Positions 25,201 through 33,324 of a stretch of DNA of 38,213 bases are shown here, piece by piece; position 1 is the first letter of the stretch, and each line of letters starts with the position of its first letter. The position numbers and the translations under genes were made by a program. The notes below the pieces were generated by a model. That model saw nothing but the letters and a program-made list of their open reading frames with translations. It was not told where the DNA came from and ran no database searches. Origin of the DNA: Sphingobacterium thalpophilum. GTDB taxonomy: Bacteria; Bacteroidota; Bacteroidia; Chitinophagales; Chitinophagaceae. The DNA lies in the NCBI GenBank assembly GCA_945871875.1, contig CAMBYC010000013.1, forward strand, positions 1 to 38,213, given 5' to 3'.

Positions 25201-25806
25201 ATTGGAGAAGTTAACCCTACTGCAATTGAAGCATATCAAGAAATGAAAAAGCGATATGATTTTATTTTAGAACAGAAAACCGACTTGGTTTCGGCAAAAG
25301 ACAGCCTTTTACAAACCATTCTTGAAGTTGAAGAAACCGCAAATAAAAAGTTCTTGGATACTTTTACTCAGGTAAGGGAAAACTTCCAAAATGTTTTTAA
25401 AGCATTATTTACTGATGATGATACTGCTGATATGGTATTGGAAGACCCTACAAATCTTGCAGAAACAGGTATTGATATAATCGCTAAACCAAAAGGTAAG
25501 CGTCCAACTTCAATAACACAGTTGAGTGGAGGTGAAAAAACACTAACCGCTACGGCATTGTTGTTTGCCATCTATCTTATTAAACCTGCACCATTTTGTA
25601 TTCTTGATGAAGTTGACGCTCCTTTGGATGATGCCAACGTTCATAAGTTTACCAAAATGATTCGTCAATTCAGCAAAACATCACAGTTTATAATTGTTAC
25701 CCATAATAAAATGACCATGTCAACGGTTGACATTATTTATGGTGTAACCATGCAGGAAGCTGGTGTAAGTAAATTGGTTCCTGTTGATTTTAGAAATCTT
25801 TCTTAA
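22282..25806 (+). CDS. smc: Chromosome segregation ATPase SMC
   Basis: A 1174-residue condensin subunit that compacts and segregates the chromosome. GTG at 22282 gives the canonical opening M/V-RLKSLEIKGFKSFADKT; an ATG at 22207 would add 25 unrelated residues. The Walker A motif is GPNGCGKS (31-38). Long coiled coils run from about 165 to 490 and 660 to 1000, interrupted by the hinge domain (SMEGYPESVKFLH… to about 660, with LENVLDRYLNYYVVND). The C-terminal head has the ABC signature LSGGEKT (starting at residue 1081) and Walker B ILDEVDAPLDD (Asp1109, Glu1110). Length is normal. The ScpA/ScpB partners are not in this window. It is monocistronic on the plus strand. Confidence 0.96.
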   Translation: MRLKSLEIKGFKSFADKTTIHFDEGITGIIGPNGCGKSNIVDAIRWVIGEHKISNLRSENLESLVFNGSASRSASGLAEVSLTFENNRNLLPTEFGMVTVTRKFYKSGESEYRLNDVQCRLKDIHNLFMDTGISTDSYAIIELGMVDDIIKDKENSRRRMLEQAAGISIYKTRKKEARNKLDATESDLNRIEDLLFEINNQLKQLESQAKKAEKYFEIRKEYKFNSIELAKANLEDFQVVFKEVTEKQEIEGDKKFQIEAQIAIDDAAIEAQKVQFITYEKDLQTIQAAYIQILIAVRAKEEEKNLATQRLQYIKERENTLQQFLQKSGEQLKGIEESMLFSSRQIEEESNVLEEIQEKLDSNQDAVEEKRLVFEEKKQVIEDLRKQQQAIQRQQFDAEKNVAVADSSIQNIKRAALQLANEQESRKIQMEQLLNEKENKEAELEEKRGELRELSENQESIKLQILQFQQQLDQLRAELADENRKLDAKRNEQALLKSLIDSMEGYPESVKFLHNNPNWNKNAPILSDIIYVKEEFRAALENVLDRYLNYYVVNDLEDGMKAVYLLDGSQKGKANFFLLDKLNGLPQQHDLNAIQGTIPALEVVEYDKKYENLIHFLLGNVFIAENDQALLNSNEQVVIEKNGKYVKGKYALSGGSVGLFEGKKIGRAKNLEKLQEDIQVQEAVVNSLKAKIQTRSNEINILGNQVNDSQLKAAEQQINNLVTQSFALQNKWENQQSQKEHSNKRIEELENQLQQDLDNISLVRDLLEKYTTQIENLADQMYGVEQEFAVADQEFKFSTASFNEANLQLTRQQSKITGLKQEAQFKSNQLNDLQQQIVSSKQQFDDSTNAIEATAGELETIAQDLIELLQQKETSEKLVNEADQGYYNMRNSLVLMENELKSKVKEKDAADQLLNKLKDQINELKLQLTGIKERLNAEFRINIDDILDEDRQSVLSKDELQGICDRLKKRIENIGEVNPTAIEAYQEMKKRYDFILEQKTDLVSAKDSLLQTILEVEETANKKFLDTFTQVRENFQNVFKALFTDDDTADMVLEDPTNLAETGIDIIAKPKGKRPTSITQLSGGEKTLTATALLFAIYLIKPAPFCILDEVDAPLDDANVHKFTKMIRQFSKTSQFIIVTHNKMTMSTVDIIYGVTMQEAGVSKLVPVDFRNLS

Positions 25807-25815
25807 ACAAACAAA

Positions 25816-25837
25816 CACCCATTAATACAAATGGGTG
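25816..25837. terminator. Short hairpin between convergent smc and tolC-like genes
   Basis: An 8-bp perfect stem (CACCCATT 25816-25823 with AATGGGTG 25830-25837), 6-base loop, 9 bases after the smc stop and overlapping the tolC-like stop codon. There is no T-run, so termination is plausible but unproven. Confidence 0.4.
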
Positions 25838-27111
25838 CCTGCTATTTTGTGACTTTCTAATTTTAAGTTAAGCAATTGGAATTGATATTGTAGTTTAAGC
25901 AATTGTGCATCTTCTACATTGTTCTGAATTCCAAGCAATTCAGTATTGGTAATTAAACCTTCTTTGTAACGTATTTTAGCTAGAGCAAATGCTTGTTCAG
26001 CTTGTTCAATTAGTTGCAAAGTGTTTTCAAGTTTGATAGATATGGTTTTATGGTCTGAAGCAATTTGGATTAAATCTTTTTGTACGTTATAAACCAATGA
26101 TTGTAAAGATTTTTTAGTTGCTTCACTATTTACAGCAATCAATTGTTGTTGCAATTTAGGACGTGATGCTGGAACAATTGGAATGCTGATTCCAATTCCT
26201 GCACCACCAGTAAGTCTGAATTGGTTAATGTCTGGTTGGATACCATTTCTAAATCCAGTAGATGCAGAAGCAAAAACAGAAGGTTTATTGCTGTTTTGTA
26301 CAATCTTGTTTTCTACACTCAGTAATTCTAGTTTGTGGTTGATTAGTTGTGCTTCAGGGTGTTTTTGCTCCCACTTACTTGATGAGGTTGCCAACATCAA
26401 ATGTTTTGTTTGGATATTAGTATCAATTGTTTTACTAATATTTTCACCAGTAAGCCATTCTATTAGACTAAAATATTTGTTTAAATTGCCTTTTAATTCT
26501 TCTAATCTATTGGTGGAGTTAGAAGTACGAACTTTTGTAGTAAGTAAATCATATTTCAATGCATCACCATTGTCAATTTTTGCTTGGATTAAACGCTCGT
26601 TTTCAAGAAGTGTTTTGATTTGAATTTCTTGCACCGATATAGCACTTAAAGTGAAAACAGCGTTAGCATACAATTGAGCTACTTGATAGGCAATAGCAAA
26701 TTGTGCAATTTCGATGTTATCACTAGTAAGCTTTGCTTCAACATTGTTGCGTTCCAATTGAACGGTTGTTTTGCCAAAATCATAAACCAATTGTTTTAGA
26801 GATATTGACCCTGCATAATTGTTGTAAGGTTGAAATCTAACTACACCGCCCGCACCGAAATTCACTTCTGGAACTGGAGCTACAAACTGATAACCAGCAT
26901 CTGCATTAATTGTAGGTTTGAAATTGCTATTGATCAATAGTGCTTTAATTCCTGTGGCATTCAATTGTTCTTGAAGCTCTTTAATTTTAGGGAAATTATT
27001 TACAGCTGAAAGTATAAGTCTTTTGAGTGAGCTGTCTTTTATGATTTCATCTTGAGCTTGTATGTTTTGCAGTGTAAAAACAACAGCAATTAGTATTATA
27101 ACTTTTTTCAT
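25822..27111 (-). CDS. TolC family outer-membrane efflux protein
   Basis: A 429-residue outer-membrane channel. ATG at 27111 (MKKVIILIAVVFTLQNIQAQ) starts a clean signal peptide; an in-frame ATG at 27135 overlapping the end of the MFS gene would add 8 polar residues. It has the two-fold TolC pattern of a coiled-coil helix pair plus strands twice: LRQVQL-like helices (VEAKLTSDNIEIAQFAIAYQ), GAGIGISIPIVP (a typical beta/loop turn), and IRYKEGLITNTELLGIQNNV (the family ending helix). It is the last gene of the HlyD-MFS-TolC operon and forms the outer-membrane exit duct. Confidence 0.9.
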   Translation of the reverse strand: MKKVIILIAVVFTLQNIQAQDEIIKDSSLKRLILSAVNNFPKIKELQEQLNATGIKALLINSNFKPTINADAGYQFVAPVPEVNFGAGGVVRFQPYNNYAGSISLKQLVYDFGKTTVQLERNNVEAKLTSDNIEIAQFAIAYQVAQLYANAVFTLSAISVQEIQIKTLLENERLIQAKIDNGDALKYDLLTTKVRTSNSTNRLEELKGNLNKYFSLIEWLTGENISKTIDTNIQTKHLMLATSSSKWEQKHPEAQLINHKLELLSVENKIVQNSNKPSVFASASTGFRNGIQPDINQFRLTGGAGIGISIPIVPASRPKLQQQLIAVNSEATKKSLQSLVYNVQKDLIQIASDHKTISIKLENTLQLIEQAEQAFALAKIRYKEGLITNTELLGIQNNVEDAQLLKLQYQFQLLNLKLESHKIAGTHLY

Positions 27112-27124
27112 GATTGTATGTTTT

Positions 27125-28708
27125 TTAGTGTGCATCTTCCATTGCTTTTTTTGCTTCTAATGAAGGTGCAGCTGTTTTCTTTTTGGTTTGAATGAAAAAT
27201 ACCAAGGGCAGTACTGCAAGAAAAAATATTCCTACAACTCTAAATGTATCTTGATAAGCTAGGAAATAAGCCTGTTTATCTACAGAGAAATCTATAATCT
27301 TATAAGCCCTTTGCATTGAATTTGCAATTTCGCCTGTTTTGGCAGCCATTGCACCTGAAATTGCTTGAAGTCTTTCAGTTAATATTGGATTTCCATTATA
27401 AAGATTGGCAGCAATATCTGATCTGTGTTGGGCATGTTTTGAATTGATGTAATTGTTCGCCAATGCAATGCCAAAAGCACCACCCAACTGTCTAATCATA
27501 TTATTTAACGCAATACCAGCGGGATATTCTTTTGGCTGTAATCCTGCTACTGCTTGACTAATTAATGGCAATTGAGACATAGATATTCCAAATGCTCTAA
27601 TCAACAATGGAATAAAAAATCCCCATTTACCAACATCAGGACTAACCGATGCACTCATAAACGCATAAACTGCAAATAAAGAAAATCCAACAAATAAAAA
27701 GGGTAATGGTGTTACGCCTTTACTCATTAACTTTCCAATTATAGGCATCATTATAACTCCAGCGAGGGTAGGCGGGAGCAATGATAAGCCTGTTTCTAGA
27801 GCGGAAAATCCCATAGTACGTTGAGCCATTACGGGATATACAAACACTGATGTAAATAATCCAAGTCCAGCAACAAATGTAAATACTGTAGTAAATGAAA
27901 AACTACGGTATCGCATAATTTTCAAGTCAACCACCGGATTAGGGATAGTTAATTCTCTATAAATGAATCCTACAAGTGATACAAATGCTACAATACTACA
28001 AATTTTGATTACATCACTAGAAAACCAATCTTCAGATTCTCCTCTTTCTAAAACATATTGCAAGCAACTGATGCCAGCCATCAACAACAATATACCAATG
28101 TAATCAATTACAATGTTGGATTTGTTTTTTCCTTCACCTTCTTTTGCATCAATAAATGTTAAAGAAAGTAAGGTAGCCACAATTCCTATTGGGATGTTTA
28201 CCAAAAACATCCAATGCCAAGAGAAATGTTCTATCAAATATCCACCAATTGTTGGTCCAAGCGTTGGACCAAGTACAATTCCCATTCCAAATAACCCAGC
28301 AGCGATTGGTCTTTCCTCAGGTTTGAAGGCATCAAACAAAATGCCTTGTGAAGTAGATAACAATGCACCACCACCAACACCTTGAATAAATCGCCAAATA
28401 ATCACTTCTGTAAGGCTACCACTTTGGGCACACAAATAAGAAGCAACCGTAAACAATATCATTGAGAAGATATAGTAGTTTTTTCTGCCAAAATATTCGG
28501 CCAAAAAACCAGTCATTGGAATGATAATAACATTTGCAATAGCATAAGAAGTAATTACCCAACTTATATCTTCGATGGTGGCACCCAAGCTGCCCGCCAT
28601 TTCATTTAAACCCACATTCACAATCGAGGTATCCACCAATTCCATAATGGCGGCGGTTACCGTGGTTAATACGATAATGAATTTCGCAATTCCTTTTGTG
28701 CCCGACAT
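27125..28708 (-). CDS. DHA2-family MFS drug:proton antiporter (EmrB/QacA type)
   Basis: A 527-residue inner-membrane transporter with about 14 hydrophobic helices. The MFS loop motif appears as FLAEYFGRKNYY after helix 2. The antiporter motif C region (GIVLGPTLGPTIGGYL) in helix 5 is diagnostic of drug:H+ antiporters, preceded by FIQGVGGGALLSTSQG and followed by SWHWMFLVNIPIG. LDTSIVN-like LVDTSIVNVGL lies in helix 1. The cytoplasmic C-terminus is Lys/Ala-rich. Spacing is 6 bases to the upstream HlyD gene, and the MFS stop lies just upstream of the TolC start. The three encode an EmrAB-TolC-like pump that would expel hydrophobic compounds from inner leaflet to medium; the actual substrate is not deducible. 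Confidence 0.92.
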   Translation of the reverse strand: MSGTKGIAKFIIVLTTVTAAIMELVDTSIVNVGLNEMAGSLGATIEDISWVITSYAIANVIIIPMTGFLAEYFGRKNYYIFSMILFTVASYLCAQSGSLTEVIIWRFIQGVGGGALLSTSQGILFDAFKPEERPIAAGLFGMGIVLGPTLGPTIGGYLIEHFSWHWMFLVNIPIGIVATLLSLTFIDAKEGEGKNKSNIVIDYIGILLLMAGISCLQYVLERGESEDWFSSDVIKICSIVAFVSLVGFIYRELTIPNPVVDLKIMRYRSFSFTTVFTFVAGLGLFTSVFVYPVMAQRTMGFSALETGLSLLPPTLAGVIMMPIIGKLMSKGVTPLPFLFVGFSLFAVYAFMSASVSPDVGKWGFFIPLLIRAFGISMSQLPLISQAVAGLQPKEYPAGIALNNMIRQLGGAFGIALANNYINSKHAQHRSDIAANLYNGNPILTERLQAISGAMAAKTGEIANSMQRAYKIIDFSVDKQAYFLAYQDTFRVVGIFFLAVLPLVFFIQTKKKTAAPSLEAKKAMEDAH

Positions 28709-28714
28709 ATATAA

Positions 28715-29770
28715 TTATTGAGTAAGAGGAATACTGATTTTTGCACTTAACCCGGCTTTCAGAATGTTGTGGTATTCTTGAATCTTAGAAATTTTAATTC
28801 TAACCGGTACACGTTGTGTTACTTTTACAAAGTTTCCACTTGCATTATCTGGTGGAATCAATGCAAATCTAGCTCCTGTTGCTTCACTCAAAGATTCAAT
28901 TCTGCCTTCAATTTGCAATTTGGGATAAGCGTCTAATTCAATTTCAACGCCCATTCCAGGATGTAATCTACGAATTTGACTTTCTTTAAAGTTTGCTATT
29001 ATCCAATATGTTGTATCGTTCACAATGGTAAACAATGGAGCTCCTGCTTGAACAAATTGACCTTCTGTTACGTTCTTTTTGCCAATTTTACCTGTTAAAG
29101 GGGCAAAAATTTTGGTGTAACTTAATTTTAATTGTTGTTGATCAATCAATGATTTTTTGCTATTTAGCATAGATTCAGCTCTTTTTACCATTGCTTGAAG
29201 AGAACTTATTTTGCTTTCAGCAGCAACTAAGTCTGTTTTGCTGTTTTGCAATATTTGATCTGCTGATTGTAAATTAAAGCGAGAATCATCAAACTGTTTT
29301 TGCGTAATTGCTTGAGCAGCCAAAAGATTTTTGTCGCGATTGTTGTCTTGCAAAGCTTTTGTAACTCTTAGTTGATTTAAAGTAATTGCTCCCTTATTAA
29401 CTTGTAATGAAACTAATGCATTTTGTAAAGTTGATTTTGCAGTTGAAAGGTCGGCTTCAGCAGTTGCCACATCCGCTTGCATTTGAATCAATTGGGTTTG
29501 CCATTCTGCGTCATCTAGCTCAGCAACCAATTGACCTGCTTTAACAGAATCAAAATCTCTGACATTGATTTGCTTTATGTATCCAGAAATTCTTGGAAGC
29601 ACGGGAAGCAATAAAGTTTCAACTTGGGCATTATCAGTTTCTTCGTGATCCATTGCATAGCTGATTTTAGTATAGGCGATAAATCCTGCAACCAATAATA
29701 CAATAGCTAGAATAATTAACTTAATAGGGCTTTTTTTCTTTTCTCCAGTTGCAGAAGTCGTCTGATCCAT
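28715..29770 (-). CDS. HlyD/EmrA-family membrane fusion protein
   Basis: A 351-residue periplasmic adaptor. The N-terminal cytoplasmic segment (Lys-rich, 1-18) precedes one membrane anchor (about 19-38). TDNAQVETLLLPVLPRISGYI then starts the barrel-sandwich (biotinyl-lipoyl-like) domain, with VKAGQLVAELDD. A coiled-coil hairpin (about 85-215) follows, and the second half of the lipoyl domain is FAPLTGKIGKKNVTEGQFVQAG. The C-terminal beta-barrel includes PLFTIVNDTTYWIIANFKE and GMGVEIELDAYP. It is the first gene of the efflux operon. No TetR/MarR regulator gene lies next to it. Confidence 0.93.
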   Translation of the reverse strand: MDQTTSATGEKKKSPIKLIILAIVLLVAGFIAYTKISYAMDHEETDNAQVETLLLPVLPRISGYIKQINVRDFDSVKAGQLVAELDDAEWQTQLIQMQADVATAEADLSTAKSTLQNALVSLQVNKGAITLNQLRVTKALQDNNRDKNLLAAQAITQKQFDDSRFNLQSADQILQNSKTDLVAAESKISSLQAMVKRAESMLNSKKSLIDQQQLKLSYTKIFAPLTGKIGKKNVTEGQFVQAGAPLFTIVNDTTYWIIANFKESQIRRLHPGMGVEIELDAYPKLQIEGRIESLSEATGARFALIPPDNASGNFVKVTQRVPVRIKISKIQEYHNILKAGLSAKISIPLTQ

Positions 29771-29968
29771 AAAATTTTATTGCTTATTGAATTATGTATT
29801 GAAAATATATAAAGTGCTTATTAGATGTTGTTTGAATAAAATTATTGCATAATAATCTATATAAATTTTGAATATATATGATTTAATAAAAAGATATTGT
29901 AATTCTAATATCGTTTTAAGGATAAATCAATTGAATATGTTTACGTTATGTTTGAATTATGAAATATT

Positions 29969-30988
29969 TCAATTCTTAGGAAAGAAAACTGCAATTTTCC
30001 CTTTTGCTCCAGCTAGAAATACGGTAGTTCCATTTTTTGCTTTTTTACAAACGTGAAAACTTTCTTTGCTAATAGTATTCCAATTTTTACCTGCATCTGT
30101 TGATAAATCAACACCACTTGTTCCACAAGTGATTAGGGTAGATGTTGATATGAATTCTACGCAAGAGCGGTAGCCATTTGGCGGGGTTTGGGGAAAAGTA
30201 ATTTTGTTTTTTCTTACATCATATAAAACACAATTTTTTTCTTTTACGGTGTCGTTTTGAAAATCGCCACCTACAATTATCATTTTTGTATTTTTGCCTT
30301 CTCTTAAAACAGCTAATGAATTGGCTCCGGTTGTTTGTTTACCCTGAATTATTGGTAAATTAATGTAAAGATCATTCATTATCAATCCTGAATGTAATCC
30401 TCCTGTTACAACAGCCCATTTATTATCAGAAAGTATTTTAATATTGGTGCCACTTGAGGCAAACATGGATTCTCCTTTTGCTAGTGTTTTACCAAATGTA
30501 TCAATGCAATTCTCCCTTTCCCAATTACTTCCAAAATTTTTAGTAGTTGCGATATACATTTTACCTTCAATTGGATCACCAACAACCCTGCCAATGCCAT
30601 TGGGTAAAAAATCCATCGCATCTAAAAACATGTCTTTTGTTGTATCAGTAAAAACTGTTTTCCAAGTGTTGCCACCATCTATAGATTTTAAAATATATGC
30701 TGGGGAAGCTACAGCCATAACTACTGCAATTGATGCATCAAATGCTTCAATATCTCTAAAATCATTTTGCTCAAAGCCTTTAACAGTAAACCATTCCCAA
30801 GTGTTTCCTCCATCTATTGATTTACCTACAGTACCTTTTGAGCCACTTACCCAAACAATTTTATCATTTACTACACTCAATCCACGAATTGAAACTCCTG
30901 GTTTTTCGGTTAATAGTTTTATTGTTTGAGCATTTATAGGATAACAAAATAATAATAACAAAATACTTGATAAAATTAGTCGCATCAT
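29969..30988 (-). CDS. Ycf48/BNR-repeat beta-propeller secreted protein
   Basis: A 339-residue protein with a signal peptide ending NAQ (residues 1-20). It has the BNR/Asp-box-type repeat SIDGGNTW at 57-64 and 102-109 and a related STDAGKNW near residue 300, as in Ycf48-like photosynthesis-assembly factors and sialidase propellers. Between repeats are hydrophobic strand segments (KIVWVSGSKGTVG; MIIVGGDF; TLITCGTSGVDL). A six- or seven-bladed propeller is expected, facing the periplasm or outside. In non-photosynthetic Bacteroidota the role is unknown; Ycf48 naming should not be read as function. It is separate from the efflux operon by 198 bases. Confidence 0.78.
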   Translation of the reverse strand: MMRLILSSILLLLFCYPINAQTIKLLTEKPGVSIRGLSVVNDKIVWVSGSKGTVGKSIDGGNTWEWFTVKGFEQNDFRDIEAFDASIAVVMAVASPAYILKSIDGGNTWKTVFTDTTKDMFLDAMDFLPNGIGRVVGDPIEGKMYIATTKNFGSNWERENCIDTFGKTLAKGESMFASSGTNIKILSDNKWAVVTGGLHSGLIMNDLYINLPIIQGKQTTGANSLAVLREGKNTKMIIVGGDFQNDTVKEKNCVLYDVRKNKITFPQTPPNGYRSCVEFISTSTLITCGTSGVDLSTDAGKNWNTISKESFHVCKKAKNGTTVFLAGAKGKIAVFFPKN

Positions 30989-31092
30989 TTTTATATATGT
31001 AATTTTAAAAGTACAAACAATAATTAACCTTGGTAGTAATATTTATTTGATAAGATTTTTCAAATTTCAATTGTAATTCCAAAATCAACACT

Positions 31093-32469
31093 ATGTATAG
31101 CCTTTTGAAAGACTACAAACATATTTTTTTTGCTGGCATAGCTGGAACTGGAATGAGTGCGATAGCACAATATCTAAATGGTAAGGGATGTCAAATTTCA
31201 GGTTCAGATCGATATTTTAATGTAGGCGAAGCAGAGGATATCAGGCAGAAATTAGAAAGTGAAGGCATAAAATGTTTTCCTCAAGGCGGTTTAGGAATTG
31301 ATCAAACTGTTGATTTGTTGGTGGTTTCAACGGCAGTTGAAGACACTGTTCCTGAAGTTCAGGAAGCTAAAGCATTAGGCATACCAATTTTAAAGCGAAG
31401 TGCTTTGCTGGCAATGATTGCAGCTGCACAAAAAACAATTGCAGTTGGTGGAACTTCTGGCAAAAGCACAACTTGTGCAATATTGTTTGATATTCTCGAA
31501 CATGCAGGTTTATCACCTAGTATTATAAGTGGTGCAGGATTGGTTAGATTGATAAAAGAAGGGAAAATTGGAAATGCAGCAGTTGGTTCTGGAGAATGGT
31601 TGATTATAGAAGCGGATGAAAGTGATGGTTCAATTGTTAGTTACCATGCTGAAATTGGGTTGTTGTTGAATGTGGATAAAGATCATAAAGAAATTAGCGA
31701 ATTGATGGAGATTTTTAACATTTTTCGCAACAACAGCAAACAATTTATTGTAAATCACTCTCATGTTTTATCAAATTCATTATCTGTTAATCTTGGCAAT
31801 GATTTTTCGAGTAATGAACAAGATCCTGCTGGATTTACAGTTACTGATTTTGTACAAAACGGGTTTATTAGCCAATTCAATATTAATGGTGTTCCATTTG
31901 TGGTAAATGCTATTGGAAAACACAATATGGAAAATATTGTTGCAGCAGTTGCTGTGGCAAGCAAAATTGGAATTCCTTTAGATTTAGCGGCTGAGTCTGT
32001 AGCAAAATATCAAGGAATTTATCGTAGGCATCAAATCATCGGACAAAAAAATGGCATTATTTTAGTAGATGATTATGCCCATAATCCAGTTAAATGTGCA
32101 GTTTCAATAAGGGCTTGTTTGCCAATTGCCCCTAAACTAATTGCATGGTTTCAGCCTCACGGTTTTACACCTACTAAATTTTTACGAAAAGATTTTGTAG
32201 ATGAAATTGCATCTGCACTTAGGCCACAAGATGAAATTTGGATGAGTGAAATATTTTATGCAGGAGGAACTGCTGTAAAAGACATTTCTGCACTCGATTT
32301 AATAAATGATTTGCAACTTAAAGGCGTAAATGCTTTTTTTGTTGAAAATCGAGAAGATTTTGCAGAAGCTATTCAAACACATTTGTTGGGTGAGACGGTA
32401 ATTTTATTAATGGGTGCTCGTGATCCTTCATTAGAATTTTTTGCGCAACAAGTTTGGGGTCAACTATAA
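31093..32469 (+). CDS. Mur ligase family protein, MurC/Mpl-like with atypical motifs
   Basis: A 458-residue ATP-dependent amide ligase. The N-terminal Rossmann domain opens with HIFFAGIAGTGMSAIAQYL as in MurC/Mpl, then SGSDRYFN. The ATP loop is GTSGKST (120-126), where MurC and Mpl normally have GTHGKT. The following motifs are EADESDGS (173-180), NVDKDHKE (193-200), GKHNMENIVAA and DDYAHNPVK, where MurC/Mpl usually have His-His-Pro. The C-terminal domain has FQPHGFTPTKFLRKDF and a last-domain GARDPSLEFFAQQ. All ligase domains are present. The substrate is probably a UDP-MurNAc-type molecule, but the mixed motifs make MurC versus Mpl versus a paralogue open. The symbol is withheld. It is divergent from the Ycf48-like gene. 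Confidence 0.85.
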   Translation: MYSLLKDYKHIFFAGIAGTGMSAIAQYLNGKGCQISGSDRYFNVGEAEDIRQKLESEGIKCFPQGGLGIDQTVDLLVVSTAVEDTVPEVQEAKALGIPILKRSALLAMIAAAQKTIAVGGTSGKSTTCAILFDILEHAGLSPSIISGAGLVRLIKEGKIGNAAVGSGEWLIIEADESDGSIVSYHAEIGLLLNVDKDHKEISELMEIFNIFRNNSKQFIVNHSHVLSNSLSVNLGNDFSSNEQDPAGFTVTDFVQNGFISQFNINGVPFVVNAIGKHNMENIVAAVAVASKIGIPLDLAAESVAKYQGIYRRHQIIGQKNGIILVDDYAHNPVKCAVSIRACLPIAPKLIAWFQPHGFTPTKFLRKDFVDEIASALRPQDEIWMSEIFYAGGTAVKDISALDLINDLQLKGVNAFFVENREDFAEAIQTHLLGETVILLMGARDPSLEFFAQQVWGQL

Positions 32470-32488
32470 TTAAGTTTTTTTGATTAAT

Positions 32489-32932
32489 TTATTTTTTTAA
32501 AAAGAAGAATTTCCAAATTTCTAATAAAAAAAATAGTGCAGAAATTAAGGTTCCTAATGCTACAATTCCAGTAAACGTAGTTAATCCTTTAGAAGATTTT
32601 CTTAGATCGTTTTCTAAAGTTTTTATTCTAAGATTTTCTGCTTCTATTTGAATTTCTTTTTGTTTGTATCCTCCATTTCTTTTAAAGATTAATCCATTAA
32701 GAGAAATTATCAATGGATCTACACTTTTAAGGTAATTGTCTTCCAATAAGTGATGGTATAAAACATTGATTTCCCATTCTTTAATTTCAAATTTTTCAAT
32801 AACCTTGCTGGTAATTTCTTCTTTTGTTGATGTTGGAATTTCATCTGCATAGAATTTTACACCTTTAAAACGATTTTCATAATCTTCCATTAATTCCTCT
32901 AAAATAAAATCCAGTTGGTTTGAGTATTTCAT
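32489..32932 (-). CDS. Small membrane-anchored protein with winged-helix-like region, third gene of the kai operon
   Basis: A 147-residue protein of unknown function. Residues 30-90 look like a degenerate winged helix (EEITSKVIEKFEIKEWEINVLY, then LLEDNYLK and LIISLNGLIFKRNGGY; the strand-turn ending in NGGY recalls small Bacteroidota proteins with this plan). A charged, heptad-like helix (91-112, KEIQIEAENLRIKTLENDL) follows, then a single membrane helix (about 118-140) and a basic tail (FFFLKK). So the N-terminal domain would be cytoplasmic. It starts 22 bases after kaiB on the same strand, so it is probably co-transcribed with kaiC and kaiB. No database family could be named; the winged-helix suggestion is tentative. 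Confidence 0.65.
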   Translation of the reverse strand: MKYSNQLDFILEELMEDYENRFKGVKFYADEIPTSTKEEITSKVIEKFEIKEWEINVLYHHLLEDNYLKSVDPLIISLNGLIFKRNGGYKQKEIQIEAENLRIKTLENDLRKSSKGLTTFTGIVALGTLISALFFLLEIWKFFFLKK

Positions 32933-32954
32933 AAATAAATTTTTAAAAATTTTT

Positions 32955-33245
32955 TTACAAAATGAAGAATTTTTTCAAAAACTTTTTGGTGTCAGAAAAA
33001 TCCCCAATCATTCGGATTCCAGGAATCGGACTTTTCATTATTAATATTGGAGTTGCAATTATATCTTCTTTTTGGGCCAAAGTAGGATTTTGAGATATGT
33101 CAACAATTTCCAAAGAATATCTTCCTTTGATATTATCTTCTAAAATTGTTTTACAATTTTTTACAGCAACATTGTTTATTATTGAAGAACCAACAATAAA
33201 TAACTGGAATGTAAATTTTTCTTCATTTTTTTCTACTTCTTGCAT
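32955..33245 (-). CDS. kaiB: KaiB family protein
   Basis: A 96-residue protein. KaiB has a thioredoxin-like to KaiB fold switch and binds the KaiC CI ring in the cyanobacterial clock. The sequence matches the family: FQLFIVGSS (first strand), NCKTILEDNIKGRYSLEIVDI (helix and strand), SQNPTLAQKEDIIATPILI (the conserved NP-x-LA-x-x-x-x-I-ATPxL stretch) and GIRMIGDFSDTKKFL (the R-x-IGD motif). It has a short N-terminal extension (MQEVEKNEEK). It is encoded 79 bases after kaiC on the same strand. KaiB outside cyanobacteria is not known to drive a circadian clock; stress or metabolic signalling is the common suggestion. Confidence 0.9.
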   Translation of the reverse strand: MQEVEKNEEKFTFQLFIVGSSIINNVAVKNCKTILEDNIKGRYSLEIVDISQNPTLAQKEDIIATPILIMKSPIPGIRMIGDFSDTKKFLKKFFIL

Positions 33246-33324
33246 TAGATTGTTAGTGTTATTTAAATCAGATTGTATTTATTTTTAATAGTTGTTTCAA
33301 GCTCTAATTAGAAAAAAATTGCAT

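Noticed and set aside
27112-27135. Upstream ATG for the TolC-like gene
   Set aside because: It adds eight polar residues before a clean signal peptide and lies inside the end of the MFS gene.
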